The notes beneath the pieces are model-generated. The model did no database searches. It worked only from the letters and a program-made list of their open reading frames with translations, and was not told where the DNA came from. This document shows, piece by piece, positions 1 through 7,749 of a stretch of DNA of 44,606 bases; position 1 is the first letter of the stretch; the number at the start of each line of letters is the position of its first letter. The translations under genes were made by a program, and so were the position numbers. This stretch comes from Actinomycetes bacterium (GTDB lineage: Bacteria; Actinomycetota; Thermoleophilia; BMS3ABIN01): the NCBI GenBank assembly GCA_021785935.1, contig JAJYOG010000012.1, forward strand, positions 1 to 44,606, given 5' to 3'.

Positions 1-124
1 GTAAGCGCGTGTCACTGCAAGATCAACTCAGGCGACTTCAATGTACAACATGAACCGCCGTGTACGGAACCGTACGCACGGTGGTGTGGGAGGACAGGGG
101 GCGTGAGCCCCCCTCCTACCCGAT
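1..124 (+). mobile_element. Group II intron, 3' end (domains V and VI)
   Basis: Two adjacent hairpins match the 3' end of a bacterial group II intron. Domain V: strand 53-61 pairs with 77-85, the distal stem TACG/CGTA surrounds a GAAC cap at 66-69, and a two-base CG bulge sits at 75-76. Domain VI: GGG 88-90 with CCC 119-121, AGGA 91-94 with TCCT 114-117, and GGGGGC 97-102 with GCCCCC 107-112 around a GTGA loop. A118 is left unpaired, as expected of the branch-point adenosine, seven bases from a GAT end at 122-124 that fits the AY rule. The DV triad reads CGC rather than AGC, with matching changes on the other strand. The rest of the intron, including any reverse transcriptase, lies left of the window. 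Confidence 0.85.
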
Positions 125-305
125 TTTTCTAGGCCGAAACACACACTTCTTCATCGAAGACCAACTAACATAGATTTCGCTCGACTTTTTTTACGAATTT
201 CCGATAGTAAAGGTGCCCATAGCGAAAGCTAACTTGCAATAGAGCGCGGCTCACATAACTGGCCGAGCAAGGGCTGTTCTAATTCTGGGCGCAAAAGGGG
301 AAAAC
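125..305. other. Intergenic region between intron and pilin operon
   Basis: No gene is visible. It begins with the T-rich 3' exon of the group II intron. It contains a T7 run near 185-192 without a convincing stem, a weak -24/-12 motif at 260-275, and the ribosome binding site AAGGGG at 295-300 for the first pilin gene. Confidence 0.5.
260..275 (+). promoter_or_regulatory. Possible weak sigma-54 (-24/-12) promoter
   Basis: TGGC at 260-263 and GCT at 273-275 give the invariant GG-N10-GC spacing, 31 bases before the ATG at 306. The inner positions (CG after TGGC, GG before GC) deviate from TGGCAC-N5-TTGC, so the match is only moderate. It is listed because rpoN and a sigma-54 activator lie in the same window and sigma-54 drives pilin genes in other bacteria. 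Confidence 0.25.
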
Positions 306-815
306 ATGAGGGACGTGAAGGAAACAGGATGTACCAAGAGCAATAGCGGTTTCACGCTGGTAGAAACTCTGATTGCGCTATTTCTTCTGGTTGTTGCCTT
401 AATTCCACTTGCGGCAATACTCACCGGCACGATGCGTCAGGCTACTGTTAGCAAGGTACGCAACCACGCCAGAGAGATCGCGGCAAGCGAAAGAGATAAG
501 GCTAAAAGCCTTACCTTTAACGCCATTGGAGTTGCGGGAGGCACGACAACCTTTAACAATCCCAGTTCAAATAATAACGATAAATTGCGGCCGGAGTCGG
601 CATACACTCAATCTGCGCTTGCAGACGGACCGGAAACGCAAACATACCAGAACTATACATATACGATACGGCGGGATGTCAGAAAAAGTGTTGATCAATA
701 CAGTGGAAATACGGCAACGAAGAAAGTAATTATTACAGTTTCATGGACCAATCCAAGCCCAGGCGGATCGGTATCGCTCACAACTGAAATTGGTCCTACA
801 GCGATGGCACCTTAG
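306..815 (+). CDS. Type IV minor prepilin, PilV/GspI-like
   Basis: This 169-residue protein has a classic class III (prepilin) signal: a short basic leader, cleavage after Gly15 in the SGFTLVE motif, Glu at mature position +5, then a hydrophobic helix to about residue 40. Prepilin peptidase would cleave and methylate it before assembly into a pilus or pseudopilus. The C-terminal part is Ser/Thr/Asn-rich, as in minor pilins, with no other domain recognised. The ATG follows AAGGGG by five bases. It is first of a tightly packed three-gene operon ending at the hairpin at 3186; the next ATG is four bases after its stop. Assignment to PilV rather than another minor pilin rests on size and gene order. 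Confidence 0.85.
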   Translation: MRDVKETGCTKSNSGFTLVETLIALFLLVVALIPLAAILTGTMRQATVSKVRNHAREIAASERDKAKSLTFNAIGVAGGTTTFNNPSSNNNDKLRPESAYTQSALADGPETQTYQNYTYTIRRDVRKSVDQYSGNTATKKVIITVSWTNPSPGGSVSLTTEIGPTAMAP

Positions 816-819
816 TCTA

Positions 820-1476
820 ATGAAGAGAAATCTGATAAAGAAAAACCTTTGTTTCCATGATCAATCTGGCACTACGCTCGTGGAGCTTTTAACGGTGGTT
901 GTCTTATTGAGCATCGCTATGACTGGCATCACCAAAATGGTGATAACGACCATGGATTCTCAGCAAAAAATCGATGCGGAGTTCAGGGCACAGCAAGATG
1001 CTAGGCAAGTCGAATACGACATGGAAAAAATCTTGGGAGAAGCAAAGAGGCTGGATGCAGCTTCACATCAGTATGCTGAATTTCGAGATGACTATGTGTC
1101 TGTTCCCAATCAAAATGGTGGCTGGACTACTTATTATTATGCGACACCACCTGGAGCTATCGGCCCGACCATCGTTAGACTGATTACTTCATCAAAACCT
1201 GTTTATGCACCTACGTTAAGGACTTCCGACAAGCAGATGATTAACGTAATGCCAAATGCCAGTAATCAATCAACTACGGTAGAGAGAATAAATAGCGGAC
1301 CCATTTTCACGTACTACAAAAGTGATGGAACACAGGCGACGTTTAGCGGTGGAAAAGTCCAGACACCGAGGGACGTTAGATCCATATTGGTCAATTATCG
1401 GATCACAGTAAGTGAAGGGCATACCTTGAAAGAGCCAGTAAACGCCTCGACAAGAATCAATCTGAGGAATTACTAA
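820..1476 (+). CDS. Type IV minor prepilin, PilW/GspJ-like
   Basis: From the ATG at 820 this is a 218-residue prepilin: basic leader, cleavage after Gly17 in SGTTLVE, Glu +5, and a hydrophobic helix to about residue 40, followed by a soluble head. An upstream in-frame TTG at 790 would overlap the preceding gene and lengthen the leader. The ATG at 820 gives a normal leader, although neither start has a good ribosome binding site, which suggests translational coupling to the upstream gene. Position after a PilV-like and before a PilX-like gene, and a head of about 180 residues, fit the PilW/GspJ slot of a tip complex. The subunit label is inferred from order. Confidence 0.8.
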   Translation: MKRNLIKKNLCFHDQSGTTLVELLTVVVLLSIAMTGITKMVITTMDSQQKIDAEFRAQQDARQVEYDMEKILGEAKRLDAASHQYAEFRDDYVSVPNQNGGWTTYYYATPPGAIGPTIVRLITSSKPVYAPTLRTSDKQMINVMPNASNQSTTVERINSGPIFTYYKSDGTQATFSGGKVQTPRDVRSILVNYRITVSEGHTLKEPVNASTRINLRNY

Positions 1477-1487
1477 GGGGATCCAAG

Positions 1488-3152
1488 ATGTTAAAAAAAA
1501 TGTTAATTGACATACGACTGCGGTTTTCATGGCGCCAAGAGGGTATTTCGCGAATGTTTGCGAACGAGGATGGGGCTGCGCTGATTGTTACTTTGGGTGT
1601 AATCATGATCATGATGGCTACGGGAGTCGTAGTTGTATCGATGACGGTAAATCGTGATAAAACAGTGACTCATGATCGCCAACTGTCCGAAGCTGAGAGT
1701 GTGGCAGAGGCCGGCGCCGATGAAGCCATCAATGTAACGCTTGGAAACTATGCATCCGTTTATCAGTCTGGCATCCCATCTGCCGACACCCCCGGAGACG
1801 GCGCTCTACTATTTAATAACATTCCGTTAAAAAGCAGCGACGGGACAACGGTCGTGGGGCATTACTCTGTGTGGACAAAAGCCGATCCGGAACGCACCGG
1901 AAATGTACTTATTACAGCCAAGGGTACGGACGATGCCCCTGCCGCAAGTGCTTTTTCAAGTACTGTGCGGGTGTCGGTTAAGTATGTCAGTACTTTTGAC
2001 TATACGCTATTCACCGGTGCGCCTTCTCATCTATCGACAACAACTCTAACGGCTCAGGGAAGAGGAGACCACGAAGATGAAGATGAAGATTGCGGCGAAG
2101 ACGATGATCATGGAGATGACGGCAGCTGTGGAGCTAACATCAGTGTTACCGGCAAGGTTAATGTCAATGGGACACTGGCTATCAACGCGTTAGAAAGCGG
2201 AAATTACGGCAGTCATTATGACGATCACGATGGACATCATCACTATGACGATCATAATCATCATCCGGGATATGTCACATTCCTGCCGCGGGATGGATTT
2301 GCTGATCCGGTGAACTGGACGAGTGCGCTCTCAGGGAACAGACCGTCTGGGACCCAGCCAGAAAGAGGAAACACAGTAGCTTTCCCGACCGTCGTTTTTA
2401 GCGCCTTCACTGGATCGTCGGTAACTACAGTGAACTTCACATCCAGTGGGACTCCTTCGGGGTGGTCACGCAATTATCACAATAATACTTACAGTATTAG
2501 TGCAGATAATTTCCAGAGCAGATATGGTAGTTACGATGTTGTTAAGCTAACTACCAACCTATCTAATGTCAAACTGCAGGTCACAGGCTCTTGTTCATCA
2601 CCCTCGATTACTTCCACAATTATGATCCCTGGAGTGTCTGGCAGCGCCGGAATCTCCGAGCTGGACCTGGTCGGGCCTGGAATTGATTTACAACCGAACA
2701 ACGGTATTGCCATTCTTGCTGGAGAGGGCTTAGTATCTCTTCAAAATGAGGTCGAAGTTGGCGCTTTGAATGATGGAGCGTTGATATATGTCAACGGTCA
2801 GAATGGGGCGACGAGCACATTCCAGGCCACGGGAAACCTGATCATGTACGGCTCGCTCGTCGTCAATGGCACAGTAAACATGACGGCTCAGGGAGTGGGA
2901 AGAGTGGATCATCACGAGCATGATAATGAAGATCATCATTACGGCAGTTACTACTGCGATGCCAACTACGATGAGCATCATCACGAGCACGACGATGAAC
3001 ATCACGACAATAATGAGAATCATACAATAAACCAGTTCATAACCTACGATGGCGCCTATCTGACGAACAGCAGGTTGCCCAAGGAGACCTGGTGGACATG
3101 GACTGGCGGCAGCGATTACACAGCGGTAAAGGATAACTTCGTTAGAAGCTAA
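1488..3152 (+). CDS. PilX-like pilus protein with His/Asp-rich metal-ligand clusters
   Basis: A 554-residue protein whose N-terminus (EDGAALIVTLG, residues 27-37, helix to about 52) matches PilX-type pilins: prepilin cleavage after Gly29 and no Glu at +5. A strong RBS (AAGGGGA) precedes the ATG. The rest is a Gly/Ser/Thr/Asn-rich, probably beta-rich head. Three inserts stand out: residues 194-214 (mostly Asp/Glu with two His and two Cys), 243-259 (eight His in 17) and 474-512 (twelve His in 39, with Asp/Glu and one Cys). Such runs normally bind divalent metals, but no CxxCH haem motif or known metalloenzyme domain is present. Last gene of the operon. Function is inferred as an exported pilus-tip component able to bind metal. 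Confidence 0.8.
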   Translation: MLKKMLIDIRLRFSWRQEGISRMFANEDGAALIVTLGVIMIMMATGVVVVSMTVNRDKTVTHDRQLSEAESVAEAGADEAINVTLGNYASVYQSGIPSADTPGDGALLFNNIPLKSSDGTTVVGHYSVWTKADPERTGNVLITAKGTDDAPAASAFSSTVRVSVKYVSTFDYTLFTGAPSHLSTTTLTAQGRGDHEDEDEDCGEDDDHGDDGSCGANISVTGKVNVNGTLAINALESGNYGSHYDDHDGHHHYDDHNHHPGYVTFLPRDGFADPVNWTSALSGNRPSGTQPERGNTVAFPTVVFSAFTGSSVTTVNFTSSGTPSGWSRNYHNNTYSISADNFQSRYGSYDVVKLTTNLSNVKLQVTGSCSSPSITSTIMIPGVSGSAGISELDLVGPGIDLQPNNGIAILAGEGLVSLQNEVEVGALNDGALIYVNGQNGATSTFQATGNLIMYGSLVVNGTVNMTAQGVGRVDHHEHDNEDHHYGSYYCDANYDEHHHEHDDEHHDNNENHTINQFITYDGAYLTNSRLPKETWWTWTGGSDYTAVKDNFVRS

Positions 3153-3185
3153 TAGTGAATAAAGGAAATATAGGGAAGGTTCAGA

Positions 3186-3211
3186 GAAGCCCTCTTCGGA
3201 GGGCTTCTTTT
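3186..3211 (+). terminator. Rho-independent terminator of pilin operon 1
   Basis: A perfect 9-bp stem, GAAGCCCTC (3186-3194) with GAGGGCTTC (3199-3207), is capped by the stable TTCG tetraloop and followed by TTTT. It lies 33 bases after the PilX-like stop and separates the two pilin operons. Confidence 0.93.
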
Positions 3212-3278
3212 GTTGGATTGATAAAATCAGTTTAGATCGGCAAAAGGGCACCGATACTTAATATGAAAGGACTTTGGC

Positions 3279-3857
3279 ATGATGTTGGTCTTTAGACTTT
3301 GCGTTGATGGATTGTCCCGTGCGGTTTTTCGCTCTATTCGGTTAATTGCACATAGATGGCATGATCCCCCGGGGTCGCGCTCGAAAGGTATAAACCTCCA
3401 CGCCCCGATTTATTGGAAGTCTGGATTCACGATCGTCGAAATAGTTGCAGCACTCACCTTGTTCAGTATCTTGGCAGCGATGTCCATTGGGTCCCTTTCC
3501 TATTATCTGGCAGGCCGCTCGCTGGATACGGGGGCTGCTGAGTTGGTGTCACAGATTCACGAAGCCCAATCACTGGCCGTAGCAACGGGCAATACCTACA
3601 GGATCGATTTCAGCGATTCCTCACATACTGTCTACACTTTGCAAAGACGCCAGGGAAGCCAGTGGGTTAACGTCCGCGGTCCGATGTCGCTGCCCGGGGT
3701 TCAGTTTAGCTCAACTCCTTCATTTGGAAACGATGGTTATCTTGAGTTCTATGCCAGGGGGACCTCCGAAAGTGGCCAGCTGTTTCTCATCAGCCGCTAC
3801 GGAAGATCCAAATCTCTCCAGGTCAATGGGGAAACAGTAAACGTAACGGTTAGCTAA
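3279..3857 (+). CDS. Prepilin-like protein, FimT/GspH type
   Basis: A 192-residue protein with the prepilin motif SGFTIVE at residues 48-54, predicted cleavage after Gly49, Glu +5 and a hydrophobic helix to about residue 72. The head includes SLPGVQFSS and RGTSESGQLFL stretches typical of GspH/FimT/FimU pseudopilins. The 49-residue leader is unusually long. The start at 3279 is kept because AAAGGA lies seven bases upstream, and no in-frame ATG or GTG is closer to the cleavage site. It opens the second pilin operon, just after the terminator at 3186. GspH/FimU-type subunits usually prime the tip complex with the PilV, PilW and PilX-like partners that follow. Confidence 0.8.
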   Translation: MMLVFRLCVDGLSRAVFRSIRLIAHRWHDPPGSRSKGINLHAPIYWKSGFTIVEIVAALTLFSILAAMSIGSLSYYLAGRSLDTGAAELVSQIHEAQSLAVATGNTYRIDFSDSSHTVYTLQRRQGSQWVNVRGPMSLPGVQFSSTPSFGNDGYLEFYARGTSESGQLFLISRYGRSKSLQVNGETVNVTVS

Positions 3858-3903
3858 CTCGTTGGAGATCATTTTGGTTACAAGAAATACCAAAAGTTCA
3901 GTT

Positions 3904-5607
3904 ATGAATCGAGTATGCCTCAGATTGTTTGGTGAGGAAGGTCTGACTCTGATCGAAATCATGGTGGCGATGATGATATTCATGGTGGTTGCCACAGGCG
4001 TCGCCGGTTCCCTGATTACCGGTTTACGTGCTACGGCAAGTGGCAGGCAGTCGACTTTCGGCAAGGAGACCGCACAGAAACGAATTGAGGAGATGAGGTC
4101 ACGTACCTTCTATGTGCCTTATAGCTCTGACCCGAATGTTGGTACAACTGCGGACTATGATCTGCTCGATGTTTATTATCCCAATCTTGGTACTAGCGCA
4201 TATCAGAACTGGACTGGAGCTTATTATCCTGGAGCAGATGCGCACTTTACGATGGTTTCTCCTCCTGATATCCATGGGATCATAACTACCGTGGAGACAC
4301 GTTTTGTGGACGTCAACCGTAACGTTGTAGTACCGCCAGGCTCCTACAATTCTAATTCACCAACGAATGACATTCCGCCGAGTAACCTTGTCGATGTAAT
4401 CGTGACGACATCGTGGAGCGACCGATCTGACCTTAATAGCTACTCATTGGAATCACTCATTTCATCGACGGGACAGACTCCACCTGTCAGCGAGAATGGT
4501 TGCGAACATTCCTCCAATACCAGGGTTGATGTGCAGGGAATCGTAATATCGGCTTCGCTCGGTACGGCTGATCCCTATACGTTAATGCTGCAAGGTACTT
4601 TTGGTGATGCTCATGCGTCAGCCGTTTATAGCTGCAATTCCAATCTTCTGGCTAGTGCAACAGGCGGCAAGCTCTCAGTCGTTGCCGGTCTCACTTCTAC
4701 CGGGGCAACAGCGTCCGTGTCAGGGCCACCGGAAATCGAGAGGATAATTGGTCCAATCAACCTGCAACAACCCGACATTTGGCCGAGTCTGTCAATCCTC
4801 AACAGCCGGGTTAAAGCCCAGGTGGGTGGTGATCAGAGCGGAATGGAAGTCGAAGCTGAGGGAGAAGCTAATGTCGGAACCCAATCGCTGAGCCTGGAAG
4901 AGGTCAGCGGAATCCCGCTGGATCTCATCAGTGGCTACAAGCGTTGGGATTTCATCAATCCGACTGTAACGGTGACCGGTTCTAACAGCGGCGATGACGG
5001 TGAAGACATCGAAGCCGAAATCGAGCAACAAAATGGCGAAACCGAAGGAAAGACAGAAATAGGTTACCAGTTAGTCAATATTTTGCCGCTTCAGCAGTGG
5101 CCATTATTGACAACGACTAACCCCTCCGCGGCTCAGGGCCTGATTTTCATCCGCGATTTTCATGCTAATGCGCATGCGAAGGCCAATGCTCAACCAGGTG
5201 GCCAAACCACGACGATGGATTACGAGTTCACGCTTGGTATGTTCAATCCCCTTAAGTCGGGCTGCGATTATCAAAGCACGGGTGACACTTGTTATGACAT
5301 GTATAGCATCACCCCGGAAACTCCGCTCCAGAACGTGTCGCTTGGCAATCCGGGCTACCGTTTACAAAATGAGCTATTGACAGAGTGGTATAGCTACACC
5401 AACAACGACATCACGCACGCGATGGACGTGTCGGCTGACGGCAAGACCGCGACGATAACCGCGGACGCTCTAGTGAAGATCTCTGGCAGATTCGGTGACG
5501 AGATCAGATGGAACAATAACGACAACTCGATCTCGCTGGTCAATCAAAAGGGAATTCAGAAGGTCTGGTTTGGCGCCATAGATATCACGGTGGAGCAAGA
5601 TGGTTAA
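3904..5607 (+). CDS. Type IV prepilin, PilV-like, with very long C-terminal head
   Basis: Prepilin signal EEGLTLIE: cleavage after Gly13 (counting from the ATG at 3904), Glu +5, helix to about residue 36. A TTG at 3862 would add 14 residues; the ATG gives a standard leader, and neither has a good RBS. At 567 residues it is about three times the usual minor-pilin size. The extra C-terminal part (roughly residues 190-567) is acidic and Asn/Gln/Ser-rich, includes EDIEAEIEQQ and an alternating HANAHAKANA run, and shows no family I recognise. It may be a surface-exposed adhesive or ligand-binding domain on the pilus tip; this is inference. Its last eight bases overlap the next gene, implying coupled translation. 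Confidence 0.8.
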   Translation: MNRVCLRLFGEEGLTLIEIMVAMMIFMVVATGVAGSLITGLRATASGRQSTFGKETAQKRIEEMRSRTFYVPYSSDPNVGTTADYDLLDVYYPNLGTSAYQNWTGAYYPGADAHFTMVSPPDIHGIITTVETRFVDVNRNVVVPPGSYNSNSPTNDIPPSNLVDVIVTTSWSDRSDLNSYSLESLISSTGQTPPVSENGCEHSSNTRVDVQGIVISASLGTADPYTLMLQGTFGDAHASAVYSCNSNLLASATGGKLSVVAGLTSTGATASVSGPPEIERIIGPINLQQPDIWPSLSILNSRVKAQVGGDQSGMEVEAEGEANVGTQSLSLEEVSGIPLDLISGYKRWDFINPTVTVTGSNSGDDGEDIEAEIEQQNGETEGKTEIGYQLVNILPLQQWPLLTTTNPSAAQGLIFIRDFHANAHAKANAQPGGQTTTMDYEFTLGMFNPLKSGCDYQSTGDTCYDMYSITPETPLQNVSLGNPGYRLQNELLTEWYSYTNNDITHAMDVSADGKTATITADALVKISGRFGDEIRWNNNDNSISLVNQKGIQKVWFGAIDITVEQDG

Positions 5608-6229
5608 GCTTAAAAAAAACACAGTAAGTGCGATCAGGAAAAGGCTTGATCGGGGCCGCAGCGAGCAGGGCTTCACCCTGGTTGAATTGCTGGTATCGAT
5701 CTCAATCCTGACTGTGATCATGATCGGGATGATCGCATTCATGTGGAGTGCAAGCAGTTATTGGCGTTCCGGGCAAAGCATTGCGAATATGACCGATAAT
5801 GCGCGCCTCGGTCTCAATCGGATGACACGTGAGCTGAGGCAGGCTTCGATAGTGGAAACTGCTCAAACAAATCTGCTCTCATATAAAGTCGATTTTGGTG
5901 GTGGCCAGGAGATCATTACATATGGGTTCTCGGCAGGCGACTCAGGTCAGTCGGGGTATGTCTGGCGCTCGACATCGGCAGTTCCCGGCGAGCAGCTGGT
6001 GCTGGTTGAAGATGTGGATTTCATGCAATTCTCGTACTTTGGCAATGATTACAAGTGTGACACGAATAATGATGGAATTACAACTTGGGCAGAACTCCAG
6101 GCGTGCAGCACAACCCCAGTTTCAAAGGTCGCGCGTGTTGATATCAGCCTTACATTAAAGGCCGGCGAAGATGGCAGCCAGACATTCGTGGATCAAGCTT
6201 GGTTGAGGAACCGTTTAACTTCATCATGA
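5600..6229 (+). CDS. Type IV minor prepilin, PilW/GspJ-like
   Basis: A 209-residue prepilin: basic leader, cleavage after Gly24 in QGFTLVE, Glu +5, hydrophobic helix to about residue 48, then a roughly 160-residue head containing NARLGLNRMTRELRQA, a segment commonly seen after the helix in PilW/GspJ proteins. The start overlaps the preceding stop by eight bases, with GGAG about ten bases upstream. It is the second operon's counterpart of the gene at 820-1476, supporting two parallel minor-pilin sets. Confidence 0.85.
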   Translation: MVKLKKNTVSAIRKRLDRGRSEQGFTLVELLVSISILTVIMIGMIAFMWSASSYWRSGQSIANMTDNARLGLNRMTRELRQASIVETAQTNLLSYKVDFGGGQEIITYGFSAGDSGQSGYVWRSTSAVPGEQLVLVEDVDFMQFSYFGNDYKCDTNNDGITTWAELQACSTTPVSKVARVDISLTLKAGEDGSQTFVDQAWLRNRLTSS

Positions 6230-6251
6230 TGAAATGAGAAAGACGTAGGCA

Positions 6252-7580
6252 ATGAACAGGGAAGAATTAAATCCAAGGAACGAAGATGGTATTGCTCTGA
6301 TTACGGTGATCATTCTTACTGCAGTGTTGATGGTGATCGGCACCGGCATGTACTTTGTGGCTAGCCGGGAAGGAACCATGTCCAGCGCGGATTATTCCGG
6401 GGGACAGGCTTTTTCATACGCAGAAGGCGGGATTGAAAACGTGATGAACATCTTGAATTATGTAGTTACTGTAAGCCAGCTGACTCAGGCGAGAGCAGAT
6501 CAGAGCCCCGACGGGTACGGATACCTGATGGATCCCAATCCATCCCTGCGTCAGACTCCGACCGATCCGGTGGTGATGAATATTGGCAATGATAGCTTCA
6601 CGGTCTGGCTGGATGAAGTAGATCAATACGGCGAGCATTGCGATAACTGTGATTTGAAATTAAACAGTACCAATCCTGCCGACAAGACCGCATATCTGTT
6701 GATTACCGCCGAAGGTCAGTCGTCGCAGGGTTATCGCAAACTACAGCAACGGGTCAGGGTTCAAGCCAGTGGTTATCCACTGACCTTTTATATAAATGGA
6801 GACGTCACGATGAACGGCGGCCCGACCCTCTCCAGCGAGAGCATCTATGTGCGCGGAAGTTTTTATGGGCGTGAGAAACTGCAGGTGAGCGGCGCCGATC
6901 AGATATATGGTGGCCCGGCCGGAGTCAGGGCAACCGGTTCAATATATGCCAAGAGCAATGGTCATAACTCTCAGATTTATACAGCTTCTGGCGGCCACAG
7001 CAGTTATTGGGCGTCCAACTACATTAATGACAGGGACAATCGTGGACCGAATGGCAACAAATTTACGATTAACAATCTTGATGGTACTTTCAGCACCTCT
7101 GGACTATCATCAACTCAAATGGCGACGTTGAAGCAGCAGGCGAAAACATCTGGTTACTATAATGGAAATCCTGGCAACAACTTGTCCATACAACAGAGTG
7201 ATTTGCCCGGCCGCGAGGGTGATGTTGTAATTTATGTTGAATATCCATCAGGCAATCCCTCAAACAACGAGGTCAATCTGAAATTCACCTGGCCGAGTAG
7301 TCCGTACACAACCGGCAAGGCCATAGTCATCGTTAAAAACGGCAGTGTCAGGTTGACTGGCAGTGCTATCGGCGATTTGCGGGGTGTTATCTACTGCCCC
7401 GATGGTGAGGTAAGGGCTGACGGTAGTGGTAACGGACAATTTACGGGGTATGTCTGGGGCAAAGGCATGACCAACATCGGCAATTTCAACTTCACCATGG
7501 ACCAGCTGTTTGCTGATGATCCTCCCTTCTTCGCCTGGAGCGTAACGCGGGAGACGGCTTGGACGGAGGTTGACCGTTAA
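6252..7580 (+). CDS. PilX-like pilus assembly protein
   Basis: A 442-residue protein with N-terminal EDGIALITVIILTAV: predicted prepilin cleavage after Gly13, no Glu at +5 (as in PilX/GspK), and helix to about residue 36. The segment SYAEGGIENVMNIL just after the helix (residues 55-68) is typical of the PilX N-terminal family. The remainder is Gly/Ser/Asn-rich with short beta-like repeats (SESIYVRGSFYG, ATGSIYAKSNG), suggesting a stacked beta fold. It lacks the His clusters of its counterpart at 1488-3152. Last gene of the second pilin operon; its transcript would run towards the minus-strand lipoprotein gene. Confidence 0.8.
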   Translation: MNREELNPRNEDGIALITVIILTAVLMVIGTGMYFVASREGTMSSADYSGGQAFSYAEGGIENVMNILNYVVTVSQLTQARADQSPDGYGYLMDPNPSLRQTPTDPVVMNIGNDSFTVWLDEVDQYGEHCDNCDLKLNSTNPADKTAYLLITAEGQSSQGYRKLQQRVRVQASGYPLTFYINGDVTMNGGPTLSSESIYVRGSFYGREKLQVSGADQIYGGPAGVRATGSIYAKSNGHNSQIYTASGGHSSYWASNYINDRDNRGPNGNKFTINNLDGTFSTSGLSSTQMATLKQQAKTSGYYNGNPGNNLSIQQSDLPGREGDVVIYVEYPSGNPSNNEVNLKFTWPSSPYTTGKAIVIVKNGSVRLTGSAIGDLRGVIYCPDGEVRADGSGNGQFTGYVWGKGMTNIGNFNFTMDQLFADDPPFFAWSVTRETAWTEVDR

Positions 7581-7660
7581 GGCTCCCCGGGATAAAAATA
7601 TTGGATCCATTGAGAACGCAAGAAATGAATTAGAGCGTTAGAGCAGACTGAAAATCCTGT

Positions 7661-7701
7661 AAAGAAGAAAGGGGGCGGCGCGCCGAAGGCGCGCCGCCCC
7701 C
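7661..7701 (-). terminator. Rho-independent terminator of the minus-strand lipoprotein gene
   Basis: A perfect 14-bp G+C stem (7671-7684 with 7688-7701, loop GAA) is followed on the minus strand by TTTCTTCTTT (complement of 7661-7670), a U-rich tract. A smaller 7-bp hairpin (7720-7726 with 7730-7736) lies between it and the stop at 7750. The large stem may also impede plus-strand transcripts from the pilin operon, though no T tract follows in that direction. Confidence 0.85.
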
Positions 7702-7749
7702 ATCAACCTCATTATTTACTACCGGCTCCGCCGGTATTACTTTCTGGCT

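Noticed and set aside
1488-3152. Multihaem cytochrome on the pilus
   Set aside because: The His clusters lack any CxxCH motif; only three Cys occur in them, none in a haem-binding arrangement.
2730-3251. Minus-strand open frame with apparent long membrane helices
   Set aside because: It is the complement of the His/Asp-rich coding sequence: CAT/CAC/GAT codons read backwards as ATG/GTG/ATC and imitate a hydrophobic protein. The plus-strand gene explains the region.
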